Assembly (NCBI RefSeq): GCF_011927835.1
Contig: NZ_JAATJH010000007.1
Span: 112,591 to 176,590 of the forward strand
Reading direction: 5' to 3'
Length of the DNA stretch: 64,000 bases
Source of the DNA: Neolewinella antarctica
Lineage (GTDB): Bacteria; Bacteroidota; Bacteroidia; Chitinophagales; Saprospiraceae
In this document: piece by piece, positions 41,262 to 49,551 of the stretch
Position numbering within the stretch: the stretch's first letter is position 1
Layout: every line of letters starts with the position of its first letter
Program-made: the position numbers and the translations under genes
The notes under the pieces: generated by a model
The model's input: the letters and a program-made list of their open reading frames with translations, nothing else
Databases searched by the model: none
What the model was told of the DNA's origin: nothing

Positions 41262-43442
41262 TTATTTCACATATACATTTTTACCTACTAAATCTCTTTG
41301 ATGCAAAGAACTAGCAAATATTATTAAATCTGCCCTCCCCATATGGGTATAAAATAAATACTCAGGCACGACTTTACTTACCGCATTTTTAATCATCTTA
41401 TTATCAGTAGTGTACAAAAATTTGAATAGCCGCTTTCTTAGATCAATAGTTGATAGCTGTGACAACCACTCGGTGTGTAAATTATCAATACTTCCCTTTG
41501 CTCCATTATTAGAATGTAGCATTTCTGCAACTATTGACTCAATATAAGTTTTCCTTCCGATATCCGCTATAAATTCTAGCCAATTGACATAGGCACCATC
41601 ATGTACTGATGCCTGTAAGCGGATAAGCATATTTATGTAAGTTATTGAGCCCAGATTAATATCTATCGGTAGAAATGTACTTGTGACAGATTTTGAACCT
41701 GCTTGAAAGAATCCCTGTGCAATAGAATCAATTAAACCGAAATTTGGAGCTGTGCCACATGCAGATAAAAAAACTATAGGAGCAGAAATATTATGTTTAA
41801 CGATATCTTCATTAGTCAAATTTTCCTTACCTATTGATAAATAAGTTGAAAAATTATCGTCCCCTATTCCTCCGTGACAATCAAAAACTAAAAGAGTAGG
41901 ATTGATTTCGTTAACAGAATTAACAAGTTCTTTGATCGAATTAGGAGAACATGTATTTAAACCTGTTTTATTAGCAATTTTATCTACTTCATTTTGCCAC
42001 ACTTTAAATTTGTCTTCAGTACTCCCATAAACCACCAAAATATTATTATAATCCAAATTATCTGGAGTCAAAAATAGTTGCTCAAACTGACTATTGTATT
42101 GAGACACCAAACTTGACAATGGACTCTCAGGTATCCGACATACGTCGTGTGAAAAGCTTAGAATAGTCTCCCTACATATCATCCACTCAATTGGTAAATC
42201 TGATACAGCAGTTATCTGGCCTTTCCAATTATCTATGCGGTTACTTACCTTATTTGTAATCCTATCTCGACCAATTTTTTTGCCAATTTTAGTAATTGTT
42301 TTATTTAATCTTCTTCTGTTCTTATCATTCGAAAGTCTTCCAAAGACACTGGGCCTAACGAACCCCAGTTCTCTATTAATTGATTGACCAATTATTGGTA
42401 ACCTAATAGCTGCTGAAAAGCTTACAGCCGAATGAAGGTATATAGCGAAATCGGTAAACACTATTCTTTCTTGAATCATTCTAGCACTATTGATACCCAG
42501 ATCTGATAGATCTTGAATGTCTTCTTTATTATCAGGTATAGCTAAATGCGTTATGTAGCGCTCGTCTTGCTCTGCCTGCAAAAATCGAGTAAATTGTCGA
42601 TCAGATACACCAAATTTTTTATGAATCGCTACTTTTATTCTCTTCATTTGCTCCTTTACCACAGGACTATGATATGGATAAGCTAGAACTAAACTTGGGA
42701 TGGTATCCTTATTTGATGGATCATCAATACCGGAATTATGTACTATTTCAGATCTTATTTTATGATATTCTTGTAATTTTTGAATTATTAAATCTTCTCG
42801 ACTAATTTCATTACTACCTGTAAGTACATCGCGAGAAATTTTTACAGCATCTTCATATGATACTGTTTCATGATCGTTTGTCCAATAATTTAATGTTGCC
42901 TGATTACACACGGAAAATAATGCTCTAACGGGCCCAAATGCAACAAAGCTATTTTTAGCCTCGTTCAATTTTGGTTTGATAATGTCTTTACCAATTAACT
43001 TATCAACAAAATCATACGGTGATTTTACAACAACAAAATTCTTGACTTCGATATCTATTTTTGATTCTTCATTTGTGCTATTGTATAAATATAAATAAGT
43101 ATTTCCATTTTCGTTATCATTCTTCTTGATAGAATCAAGTGTTTCTTTGGAACAAACATCAGCTAATATTACAATAATTTTATATGCGTCATGATTTCTT
43201 ATTTCTGCAAATTGGTTTTGAAAGCTCTTGTAGTTAAGAAATACTACTTCATGAATAGAATTAAGCTTTGATAGCTGCTCCTTATTATAATTATCTATAT
43301 CTTCAAACTGGCGCAAGTTCTTAGGAGACAATCGTATGAAATTAAGTGGTTGGAACCGGCTCAAATCATCTGGAACTTGCCAGTAGTTTACTTCAGGATT
43401 TTTGTAAGTAATCGATATGTATAATATATTTTGAGTATCCAT
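41262..43442 (-). CDS. CHAT domain protease, candidate immune effector
   Basis: The 726-aa product has a caspase-like CHAT domain in its C-terminal half. H523 is in LLVFDCHGGIGDD and C562 in VFLSACGTAPNFG, 39 residues apart; together these form the expected catalytic pair. LIDSIAQGFFQAGSKSVTSTF after the Cys is also typical. The first ~450 residues have no domain I recognise. CHAT proteases are known activators or effectors in bacterial immunity (for example gasdermin activation and the type III-E Craspase). The gene is strongly AT-rich, unlike the chromosome, and follows the TPR gene by 151 bases containing an attC-like repeat. A defence role is inference. Confidence 0.85.
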   Translation of the reverse strand: MDTQNILYISITYKNPEVNYWQVPDDLSRFQPLNFIRLSPKNLRQFEDIDNYNKEQLSKLNSIHEVVFLNYKSFQNQFAEIRNHDAYKIIVILADVCSKETLDSIKKNDNENGNTYLYLYNSTNEESKIDIEVKNFVVVKSPYDFVDKLIGKDIIKPKLNEAKNSFVAFGPVRALFSVCNQATLNYWTNDHETVSYEDAVKISRDVLTGSNEISREDLIIQKLQEYHKIRSEIVHNSGIDDPSNKDTIPSLVLAYPYHSPVVKEQMKRIKVAIHKKFGVSDRQFTRFLQAEQDERYITHLAIPDNKEDIQDLSDLGINSARMIQERIVFTDFAIYLHSAVSFSAAIRLPIIGQSINRELGFVRPSVFGRLSNDKNRRRLNKTITKIGKKIGRDRITNKVSNRIDNWKGQITAVSDLPIEWMICRETILSFSHDVCRIPESPLSSLVSQYNSQFEQLFLTPDNLDYNNILVVYGSTEDKFKVWQNEVDKIANKTGLNTCSPNSIKELVNSVNEINPTLLVFDCHGGIGDDNFSTYLSIGKENLTNEDIVKHNISAPIVFLSACGTAPNFGLIDSIAQGFFQAGSKSVTSTFLPIDINLGSITYINMLIRLQASVHDGAYVNWLEFIADIGRKTYIESIVAEMLHSNNGAKGSIDNLHTEWLSQLSTIDLRKRLFKFLYTTDNKMIKNAVSKVVPEYLFYTHMGRADLIIFASSLHQRDLVGKNVYVK

Positions 43443-43456
43443 CTGTTTTTTTGTTT

Positions 43457-43593
43457 TGCCAAACGTGCGCGGCCACGCAGCCCGCGCTTTTCAAAAACAA
43501 TGATACGAAGAAATCAACACTACCCTACCCAAAAACTCTAATCGAAGCCAAAGACATCATGCGCGGGTTGACGTGATCGCTGTGTTGGTGGCA
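43457..43593 (-). other. attC-like imperfect inverted repeat between CHAT and TPR genes
   Basis: Arm 43457-43487 (TGCCAAACGTGCGCGGCCAC..CCGCGC) pairs imperfectly with 43561-43593 (GCGCGGGTTGACGTGATCGC..GTTGGTGGCA). The centre of about 73 bases is unpaired. On the minus strand the site begins TGCCACCAAC directly after the TAA stop of the TPR gene and ends ACGTTTGGCA before the CHAT gene. Size, asymmetry and position resemble integron attC sites, with GTTTGGC and CACCAAC instead of canonical GTTRRRY and RYYYAAC. Confidence 0.45.
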
Positions 43594-45114
43594 TTATATT
43601 TTTGTTTTCTCTACTAAGTAATCGTATAACTCTGTGTAATTATTTTTATCCCCACCAATTATTGAAAGAGCTATTTGGTAATAATACATTGATATACGAT
43701 CGTTCTTAACTTCATTAAAAAAGAAATCTGCAACTTCTACGATAAATCGTGTGATATTTACTTGTAGTTCTCTCGCCTTTTCAATCGCCATGTCAATATT
43801 GAATCTCACATTTTTTAAAATATCTGATTTATCTAATTCCGCTTCAAATCCTTTAACTTGTTCCTCAAACGAACATCTAAATTTATCACATACATATTTT
43901 ATTTTCCATGCCAATAAATCTTTTAGGCGATATAGTTTTATTAACAACAAGGCCCGGTTTGCATAAGACACTTCTATATTAATCTGATTATCATCGCCTT
44001 CTTTAAGTCGAATCAACTCATTTGTATGGTTTATAGATTTTTCTAGGTATTCCACAGGTTCTAGATAATTTAGGTTTATAAATCCTTGATCGTCACTAAG
44101 TTTGTCTTGACCGCAATTTATAAATGGGTGGATTGTTGAATAACACAATACATGAAACTTGAACTGATATATTTTTTGATATAAAGCAGATAAATTGTAC
44201 TCTTTAGTCTTGGCTCGTAAGGTTATTTCAAAGTCTTCCGAATACTTACTCACAAGAGTATCAAGATCAGAAATACTATTTAAAATTTTTGTTTCAGTTT
44301 CTGAGTCAATCATCATGTTACCTTGAATTAATGCATTAATGTAGGTGTGCATAAAATGAATTTTTAATCTACCATATCTATTGGAATCTTTGTCAGCAAG
44401 TTTGTCTAGTACTTTTAAGCAACCTTCTTTTGCCTCATCGTACTTTCCCATAGAAATCAAAACGCTTCCCATGGTAGCCATAAGTTCCAAAGAAATCTCA
44501 TTCTCGTTAAGAACCCCTACAGTATTTATTACCTTACTAGTCAAATCAATCCTACGCAAATTACCTAATGCGATAGTGATTGCAGAATTTACATATTCAT
44601 CTGAATAATTCGTCTTTAATGCTTCGTAAATTTTTTCAAAAGCTCCAAGAAACTTTCTTTCAATTCTTAATACTTCGCCTTCTAAAAATAGCTTAAACGA
44701 TAAACTCTTACTATCCAAATTCTTGTTCTGAAAAATATTAGTAATTGTATTTCTTGCAATTTCAAATTCTTTTGCATCCAAATATTTGTAAAACACCTTT
44801 AAACTTTCTATATCCTCATTAGAAATATTCTCAATAGAGATACTATTAATAAGAGATTCATTTAGCTCAACTTCAATAGCTTTCCATATATCATGGTTAG
44901 ACACACCACTTTTATGTAACTGTATTATGCTTTTTCCGTATAATTTTTGAATGATACTTTTGACATGAGGAACAGTTTTCATTTTCTCTAGCGATCCTAG
45001 TTCCATTAACTGGACTATTTCAGCAAAAGACAATCCATACGTTATATTTTGGCTCCCTTCTGAGTAGAATACATCACCATCGTTTTCAAATTTATTATCT
45101 TGACTATCATTCAT
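43594..45114 (-). CDS. TPR-like helical repeat protein with N-terminal signalling-like motif
   Basis: The 506-aa protein is almost entirely alpha-helical. Pairs of helices resemble TPR units, for example SFKLFLEGEVLRIERKFLGA, LELMATMGSVLISMGKYDEA and the stretch near 345-395. No enzyme motif is seen. The first ~26 residues are different: polar, Asn/Gly-rich, with pattern N-x-F-x-N-x-G-x3-Y-x-E-G-x3-I at residues 7-24. The same pattern occurs at the C-terminus of the membrane protein encoded just upstream, whose gene overlaps this one by 8 bases. This suggests a sensor that pairs with that protein through a homotypic motif. Strongly AT-rich. Confidence 0.75.
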   Translation of the reverse strand: MNDSQDNKFENDGDVFYSEGSQNITYGLSFAEIVQLMELGSLEKMKTVPHVKSIIQKLYGKSIIQLHKSGVSNHDIWKAIEVELNESLINSISIENISNEDIESLKVFYKYLDAKEFEIARNTITNIFQNKNLDSKSLSFKLFLEGEVLRIERKFLGAFEKIYEALKTNYSDEYVNSAITIALGNLRRIDLTSKVINTVGVLNENEISLELMATMGSVLISMGKYDEAKEGCLKVLDKLADKDSNRYGRLKIHFMHTYINALIQGNMMIDSETETKILNSISDLDTLVSKYSEDFEITLRAKTKEYNLSALYQKIYQFKFHVLCYSTIHPFINCGQDKLSDDQGFINLNYLEPVEYLEKSINHTNELIRLKEGDDNQINIEVSYANRALLLIKLYRLKDLLAWKIKYVCDKFRCSFEEQVKGFEAELDKSDILKNVRFNIDMAIEKARELQVNITRFIVEVADFFFNEVKNDRISMYYYQIALSIIGGDKNNYTELYDYLVEKTKI

Positions 45115-45550
45115 CTTTGTTCATATTTATATCTGCATCGCCTTCAACATAGTTTGTTGTTCCTTTATTGTTAAACACATTCTTCCTTGAGGAAAAAAGG
45201 TTAATTCTCTTTGGGAAATTAAAATCGTTTCTCTCGAAGAAATCTAACGCTAAACAAATTATAATTACTGAACTTAAACCTATATAAAACATAGGATCAT
45301 CTTCAAACAGAGAGAATTTAGCGTTTAGGCCGTCTGGACTTTCATACAAAAATTCAAACGATTTCCCTATAGCAAAATACGAAATTGCTATTGAAGCTAA
45401 CCTGTAATATCTATTGGTGGAGTCAAAATAGTTTAGCAGAACGAACACTATAACTGAGAACGCAAGTGACACTAAAAAATTACTTATATAAAAGTAAAAT
45501 ATACAACCTGCAACAATCGAAATGATTCCATAAATAATATTTTTACTCAT
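45107..45550 (-). CDS. Small multi-pass membrane protein with C-terminal signalling-like motif
   Basis: The 147-aa protein has three or four hydrophobic helices (about 4-22, 26-42, 50-65 and 88-104). A polar tail follows, containing NVFNNKGTTNYVEGDADI at residues 124-141. This tail shares eight identical positions without gaps with the N-terminus of the TPR protein encoded next. Translational coupling is likely because the genes overlap by 8 bases. By analogy with amyloid-signalling pairs it could be the membrane-acting effector; this is inference. No family was recognised. Confidence 0.7.
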   Translation of the reverse strand: MSKNIIYGIISIVAGCIFYFYISNFLVSLAFSVIVFVLLNYFDSTNRYYRLASIAISYFAIGKSFEFLYESPDGLNAKFSLFEDDPMFYIGLSSVIIICLALDFFERNDFNFPKRINLFSSRKNVFNNKGTTNYVEGDADINMNKDE

Positions 45551-45947
45551 AATTTTATTTTTATTGCCACCAACGTTCGCAGCAACGCAGGCCGTCTTCT
45601 CAGGTCGATCTCAATATACATCAACCTGCAGCAAGGTGGGCAGACCATAAGCGAACATTCACAAAACCGCGGCCGACGCAGGAGGACGGGGAGTTTTGGA
45701 AATTGAGAGCGTTGGACCGACCACCGGACCAGCTCTTTTCTTCAACTTTCTACGTTAGAGCGAAACCACGTAAAAAGTTGAAACAAAGAATATTATCTTA
45801 AAACCTCCGGGGCGGCTTGTCGCTTGCTTGTACGTTTACATTTAGTGTCGGATACATTTGTTTTTGAATCATCTCGAGAACTCTCGAATGAGATGAATTA
45901 AACATTAAATAGATGATGGGTTTGTTAATCCCATAATATAAATTACG
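45551..45947. other. 397-base gap with a third attC-like sequence
   Basis: On the minus strand the gap ends GCGTTGCTGCGAACGTTGGTGGCAA (in pieces) right before the small membrane protein gene. GTTGGTGGCA is identical to the outer arm at 43584-43593, but inverted relative to it. A possible partner arm around CGGTCCAACGCTCTC (near 45700-45720) matches only weakly. An inner hairpin CAGGTTGA/TCGACCTG lies between. No gene is present. Confidence 0.35.
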
Positions 45948-46445
45948 CTAGTTCCTAAGTAGAACATATATTCGGTTCAAGCACATTATCAGTGTAAGAA
46001 AGAATAAAGAAATTAGGAAAATATTAGATAGGTTTAGCAAGGTGTTTACTTTAAACGAAAAGTAATCTAAGGTGGACACTGTCAATGATTGAAATATAAG
46101 AAGTATAATAATGAATAGTCCAATTATGATTGTAAAAGATATATTTGCATGAATTTCTTTTGCGTACTTTTCTTTGATACTTCCAATTACTAAATTCTTT
46201 TTAGTCAATGCTCCATTGACAATTGCTAACATATTAAATAAAAATGCCGAAAATATAGCGAGTGCTTTTAATAAGTCGCCAACTAAGATATTCAGATTTA
46301 AATCAAACAGATAAAACACATACGCTATCAATATTGGCAGTAGAAAAAAAATGATAAAATCTGATTTTGATCTTTTTCCAGTCTTGAAATTGCGAAGTGT
46401 GTCTAAATGTCCTGTAAATATCGGTGATACATCAATTTTACTCAT
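45948..46445 (-). CDS. Four-helix membrane protein of the island, unknown function
   Basis: The 165-aa product has a soluble N-terminus of about 28 residues (MSKIDVSPIFTGHLDTLRNF). Four strong hydrophobic helices follow (about 30-47, 55-75, 100-120 and 133-160). Its ATG overlaps the stop of the upstream gene (ATGA), so the two are translationally coupled and probably act together. I recognise no family. The layout of a soluble protein plus a small membrane protein is common in bacterial immune operons. Confidence 0.7.
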   Translation of the reverse strand: MSKIDVSPIFTGHLDTLRNFKTGKRSKSDFIIFFLLPILIAYVFYLFDLNLNILVGDLLKALAIFSAFLFNMLAIVNGALTKKNLVIGSIKEKYAKEIHANISFTIIIGLFIIILLIFQSLTVSTLDYFSFKVNTLLNLSNIFLISLFFLTLIMCLNRIYVLLRN

Positions 46446-47392
46446 AAATTACCATTTATTCCAAATATGTCTTGAAGTGTGGATTTGGCCAATAAAGCAA
46501 GTTGATGGACAGTAATCTCTTCTCCAAATTTTTCCCTATATTCTTGAGTTACATCAACATCAGGCTGGGTTTTACCCTCTCTCACTACATGGAACTTCTT
46601 TGACTTACCGTTATATTCTAATTGAAACTGTATGTCTTCATATTGGTCGCTAATACCATCTACTTCGTATTGGTCTGAATACCTTCCCCTGCTTTTATAA
46701 ATCCTTCTCAAATATCTTTTCCACGAATCCGGTAATTTACTATCTGTACTAATTGTTGTTTTTAATTTGCCAGGTGACTCTGACATATTTTCTCCATTGG
46801 TGATGTATTCTTTTATGTCTGAAGGTATATATTTCTTGATTAGGTCAACTCTCATCAATTCACCTAACTGAATCATTCTATCAAACACTTGCTCTGATAT
46901 TAAATTATACAAATTTATTGTGTGTCTATTAAATCCCTCGGATTTCATATACTTTTTCAAAGACTTTTCTAGTGCTACCTTAGCTCCGAAGTTCCCCTTC
47001 CTTTGCAAGACTAAAAAACCTGTCTGTTTCTGTAAAGGAATATGAAAGAAGAAAAAGATGTCTTTGAATGCTCCATCACCAGACGTTACATCAGCTACTT
47101 TAGTATCATTCTCCAAATTTCTAATTGTATAGGTGTCACCACTCACTCCACTTGAGAGGTAGCCATAACAGCATCTATCCTCTTCTGAAGTATGAATGAT
47201 TTGGTCAATTCTAAGGTGAAATTTTTTGATGCCCCTAAAATCTTCTGTCTTTAAATCACCATTAAATATCTCTACCAAAAACTTTTCAATAAAGGTCAGT
47301 AAATCTTTATTTCCATCAAATGAGCTTAAGTTCTCAGGGTTACCCATTTGAGATATCTTAATTGAGAATGTCGCAAATACTAATTTCTCCAT
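46442..47392 (-). CDS. Unknown soluble protein of the island
   Basis: From ATG 47392 (MEKLVFATFSIKISQMGNPE) the product has 316 aa; an ATG at 47458 would add 22 residues of doubtful character. There is no signal peptide or membrane segment. The N-terminal third is rich in beta-type sequence (FFFFHIPLQKQTGFLVLQRKG). The middle is helical (FDRMIQLGELMRVDLIKKYI) and the C-terminus again mixed. No catalytic motif or family was recognised. It is strongly AT-rich, coupled by a 4-base overlap to the four-helix membrane protein, and begins close to the argE stop at the island edge. Confidence 0.7.
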   Translation of the reverse strand: MEKLVFATFSIKISQMGNPENLSSFDGNKDLLTFIEKFLVEIFNGDLKTEDFRGIKKFHLRIDQIIHTSEEDRCCYGYLSSGVSGDTYTIRNLENDTKVADVTSGDGAFKDIFFFFHIPLQKQTGFLVLQRKGNFGAKVALEKSLKKYMKSEGFNRHTINLYNLISEQVFDRMIQLGELMRVDLIKKYIPSDIKEYITNGENMSESPGKLKTTISTDSKLPDSWKRYLRRIYKSRGRYSDQYEVDGISDQYEDIQFQLEYNGKSKKFHVVREGKTQPDVDVTQEYREKFGEEITVHQLALLAKSTLQDIFGINGNL

Positions 47393-47478
47393 AATTGTTA
47401 GATCAAATGATGTTCCTAAGCTAAAAGTAACTATTTTATATTTTGTTGCGCAGAGCATCTCGGTATACGCAACTCACC

Positions 47479-48633
47479 CTAAACGCCTAAACGCTGGGCT
47501 AAACGACCCAGCAAAGCCATACACCCCCCCAACTGCCCCACCCCGACAAACTCATTAGCCCGGTGCGCCTGCGCAATATCCCCCGGCCCACAAATCACCG
47601 AAGGAAAGCCCTGACGCGAAAACTGCCCGGCCTCGGCGGCGTAAGAAACCGTATCCGTTTCCGAAATTCCCGTCAGTTCCTTGATCAGTTCGACGATCGG
47701 CGCATCCTCCGGCGTATCGAGTGGGGGGACGGGCGGGTGCAGCGCCACGTGCGTCACGTCGAAACCCGAAAACGTTTTTCGTTTCAGGTCGATCCGTTCG
47801 GCGCAGTAGGCTTGGAAGTCGTTGATGATCCCGTCCGCGTCGTCCAGCGGGATGTTGCGGAATTCCCAGTCGAACGAGCATTCGTTGGCGATGATGTTGA
47901 AGGCGCTGCCCCCGCTGATCTTGCCGGTATGGATGCTGGTGTGGTTGGGGTGGAAGCGGTCGTCGAGCCGGCCGGCGGCGATCAGGGCGTCCATCTTGTC
48001 TTCCAGCCAGACGATCAGCCGCGCGGCTTCCTGCACGGCGTCCACTTCGTCCTTGATCCGGCTGGAATGCCCCTGGCTGCCGTGCACGGTGGTGGTGTAG
48101 ACCATGATACCCTTCTGGCCGACGATGGGCCGCAACATAGTCGGTTCTCCGATGATGGCGCCGGCTGGTTTTTCCGGGTAGAAGTCGCGGATGGCCGCTG
48201 CCGTGAGGTCGCCCGAGCGGCAGCCGATCTCTTCGTCGAAACTGAAGGCGAAGTAGACGGGTTTGGCCAGGTTCGCCTGCTGGAAGTGGGGCACGGAAGC
48301 CAGGCAGCAGGCGATGAATCCCTTCATGTCGCAACTCCCGCGGCCGTAAAGTTTGTCGCCTTTTTGGGTGAGCACGAACGGGTCCGTCTCCCACGGTTGC
48401 CCCACGGTCGGCACCACGTCGGTGTGGCCGCTCAGGATAATGCCGCCGTCCGCCGCCGGGCCGATGCGGCAGTGCAGGGCGGCTTTCGTCTTCTCCTCGT
48501 TGTAGACGCGGTGGCTTTCGACGCCCAGGTCGCTCAGGAACTTCTCGATCCAGTCGATGATTTCCAGATTAGGTTCGCCACCGAGGACGTTGAAAGCGAC
48601 TAATTTTCTCAAAATTTCTTGTGGATCGTTCAT
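47479..48633 (-). CDS. argE: Acetylornithine deacetylase ArgE (M20 family)
   Basis: ArgE hydrolyses N-acetylornithine to ornithine in arginine biosynthesis. M20 metal-site motifs are ILSGHTDVVPT, YGRGSCDMKGFIAC, FSFDEEIGCRSG with the catalytic Glu pair and GEPTMLRPIVGQKG. A C-terminal His is in GDIAQAHRANEFV. The lid domain includes HGSQGHSSRIKDEVDAV. The length of 384 aa matches ArgE rather than DapE. No other arg genes are near. It marks the return from the AT-rich island to GC-rich chromosome. Confidence 0.92.
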   Translation of the reverse strand: MNDPQEILRKLVAFNVLGGEPNLEIIDWIEKFLSDLGVESHRVYNEEKTKAALHCRIGPAADGGIILSGHTDVVPTVGQPWETDPFVLTQKGDKLYGRGSCDMKGFIACCLASVPHFQQANLAKPVYFAFSFDEEIGCRSGDLTAAAIRDFYPEKPAGAIIGEPTMLRPIVGQKGIMVYTTTVHGSQGHSSRIKDEVDAVQEAARLIVWLEDKMDALIAAGRLDDRFHPNHTSIHTGKISGGSAFNIIANECSFDWEFRNIPLDDADGIINDFQAYCAERIDLKRKTFSGFDVTHVALHPPVPPLDTPEDAPIVELIKELTGISETDTVSYAAEAGQFSRQGFPSVICGPGDIAQAHRANEFVGVGQLGGCMALLGRLAQRLGV

Positions 48634-48733
48634 AGGTCGGTAAGGTACGCACCCCGATTTTTTACGCCACTTTCACCCGGTTATTTTCTCGGTTGGTTTC
48701 ATTCTTTAGCTTTACTGCTGCCTTCGGTGGTGG

Positions 48734-48749
48734 GCGCGGTCGCGGGTGC
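48734..48749 (+). repeat. GC-rich 16-mer core repeat GCGCGGTCGCGGGTGC
   Basis: Exact copy in the 456-base divergent gap (48634-49089) between argE and the zinc protease gene. Besides this the gap holds the cloverleaf element at 48799-48943 and a core variant at 48993-49008. Confidence 0.7.
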
Positions 48750-48798
48750 CGGGAAAGTTAGGAAAAGCAACGTTTTTGCCCGCAAACTAGAAAGCCCC

Positions 48799-48943
48799 CC
48801 GGACGCTCGGAGGACTCCCGCCGCTACGCTACGGGAGACGCTCCGAGATCCTATAAATACTCGCCCTGATTTTAGGATCTCGGAGCGTCGATTTCAGGTA
48901 GGCCGCGCAGCAACATACCTGAAATGGTCCTCCGAGCGTCCGG
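48799..48943. repeat. Cloverleaf-like palindromic element, copy 2
   Basis: The ends CCGGACGCTCGGAGGA and TCCTCCGAGCGTCCGG are identical to copy 1 at 26841-26991. The inner hairpins appear in reversed order (CTCCCG/CGGGAG first, then GACGCTCCGAGATCC/GGATCTCGGAGCGTC, then ATTTCAGGTA/TACCTGAAAT). It is therefore the same element in the opposite orientation. Confidence 0.85.
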
Positions 48944-48992
48944 ATGTACCCTGAAATTGACGCCCACCACCCCCGCTCCCCAAAAAAACCCA

Positions 48993-49008
48993 GCACCCGC
49001 GCCAGCGC
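48993..49008 (-). repeat. GC-rich core repeat variant (GCGCTGGCGCGGGTGC)
   Basis: Variant of the core about 50 bases after the second cloverleaf element. It mirrors the arrangement at 26991-27067. Confidence 0.45.
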
Positions 49009-49089
49009 CCCAGCCCCCCAAAATTATAATCCAACCCAACCACCCAAATAACAACTACCTTACCCCGCCCCAACCACCCCCACCAAAAA

Positions 49090-49551
49090 GTGACCGAAAA
49101 AACTACCATAGGCAGAACCGACAAAGCCGATTTTCCGGAACTAGACCTCCAGGACATCGACCTAAAAATCGACACCGGCGCCTACACCTCGGCGATTCAC
49201 TGTAAGGACATCGAGACCAAAGAGCAGGACGGCAAAACGGTGCTTACTTTTAAACTCCTCGACGATTCCCACAGCCAGTACGACGGAAAAGAATTCGCGA
49301 CGGAACACTTTAAGGAGAAGAGTATTAAGAGCTCGAACGGCAGCTCGGAGGAGCGATACGTGGTGCAAACCGATATCCGTTTGTTCGGCGTAACGTACCC
49401 TATTCAACTTTCCCTGAGCGACCGGGGGGAGATGCGTTTTCCCATCCTGATCGGCAGACGTTTCCTGAAGGGGAAATTTATCGTCGACGCCGCCAGACGT
49501 AACTTAAGCCACAAGAAAAAACTAGCTACCGCTAAAAAACAAGCAAAATGA
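49090..49551 (+). CDS. RimK-associated retropepsin-like (ATP-dependent zinc) protease family
   Basis: The 153-aa protein has the aspartic-protease-like DTGA motif ([19 protein letters not shown]) and [18 protein letters not shown] near the end, as in the family linked to RimK. In Pseudomonas the related RimB modulates the RimK glutamate ligase. GTG 49090 is the start. The ATGA overlap with rimK shows co-translation. The catalytic Asp is at about residue 28. Confidence 0.88.
   Translation: MTEKTTIGRTDKADFPELDLQDIDLKIDTGAYTSAIHCKDIETKEQDGKTVLTFKLLDDSHSQYDGKEFATEHFKEKSIKSSNGSSEERYVVQTDIRLFGVTYPIQLSLSDRGEMRFPILIGRRFLKGKFIVDAARRNLSHKKKLATAKKQAK

Noticed and set aside
43457..43593. Canonical integron attC site
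   Set aside because: The core sites read GTTTGGC and CACCAAC rather than GTTRRRY and RYYYAAC, and no IntI is in the window. It is kept only as attC-like.
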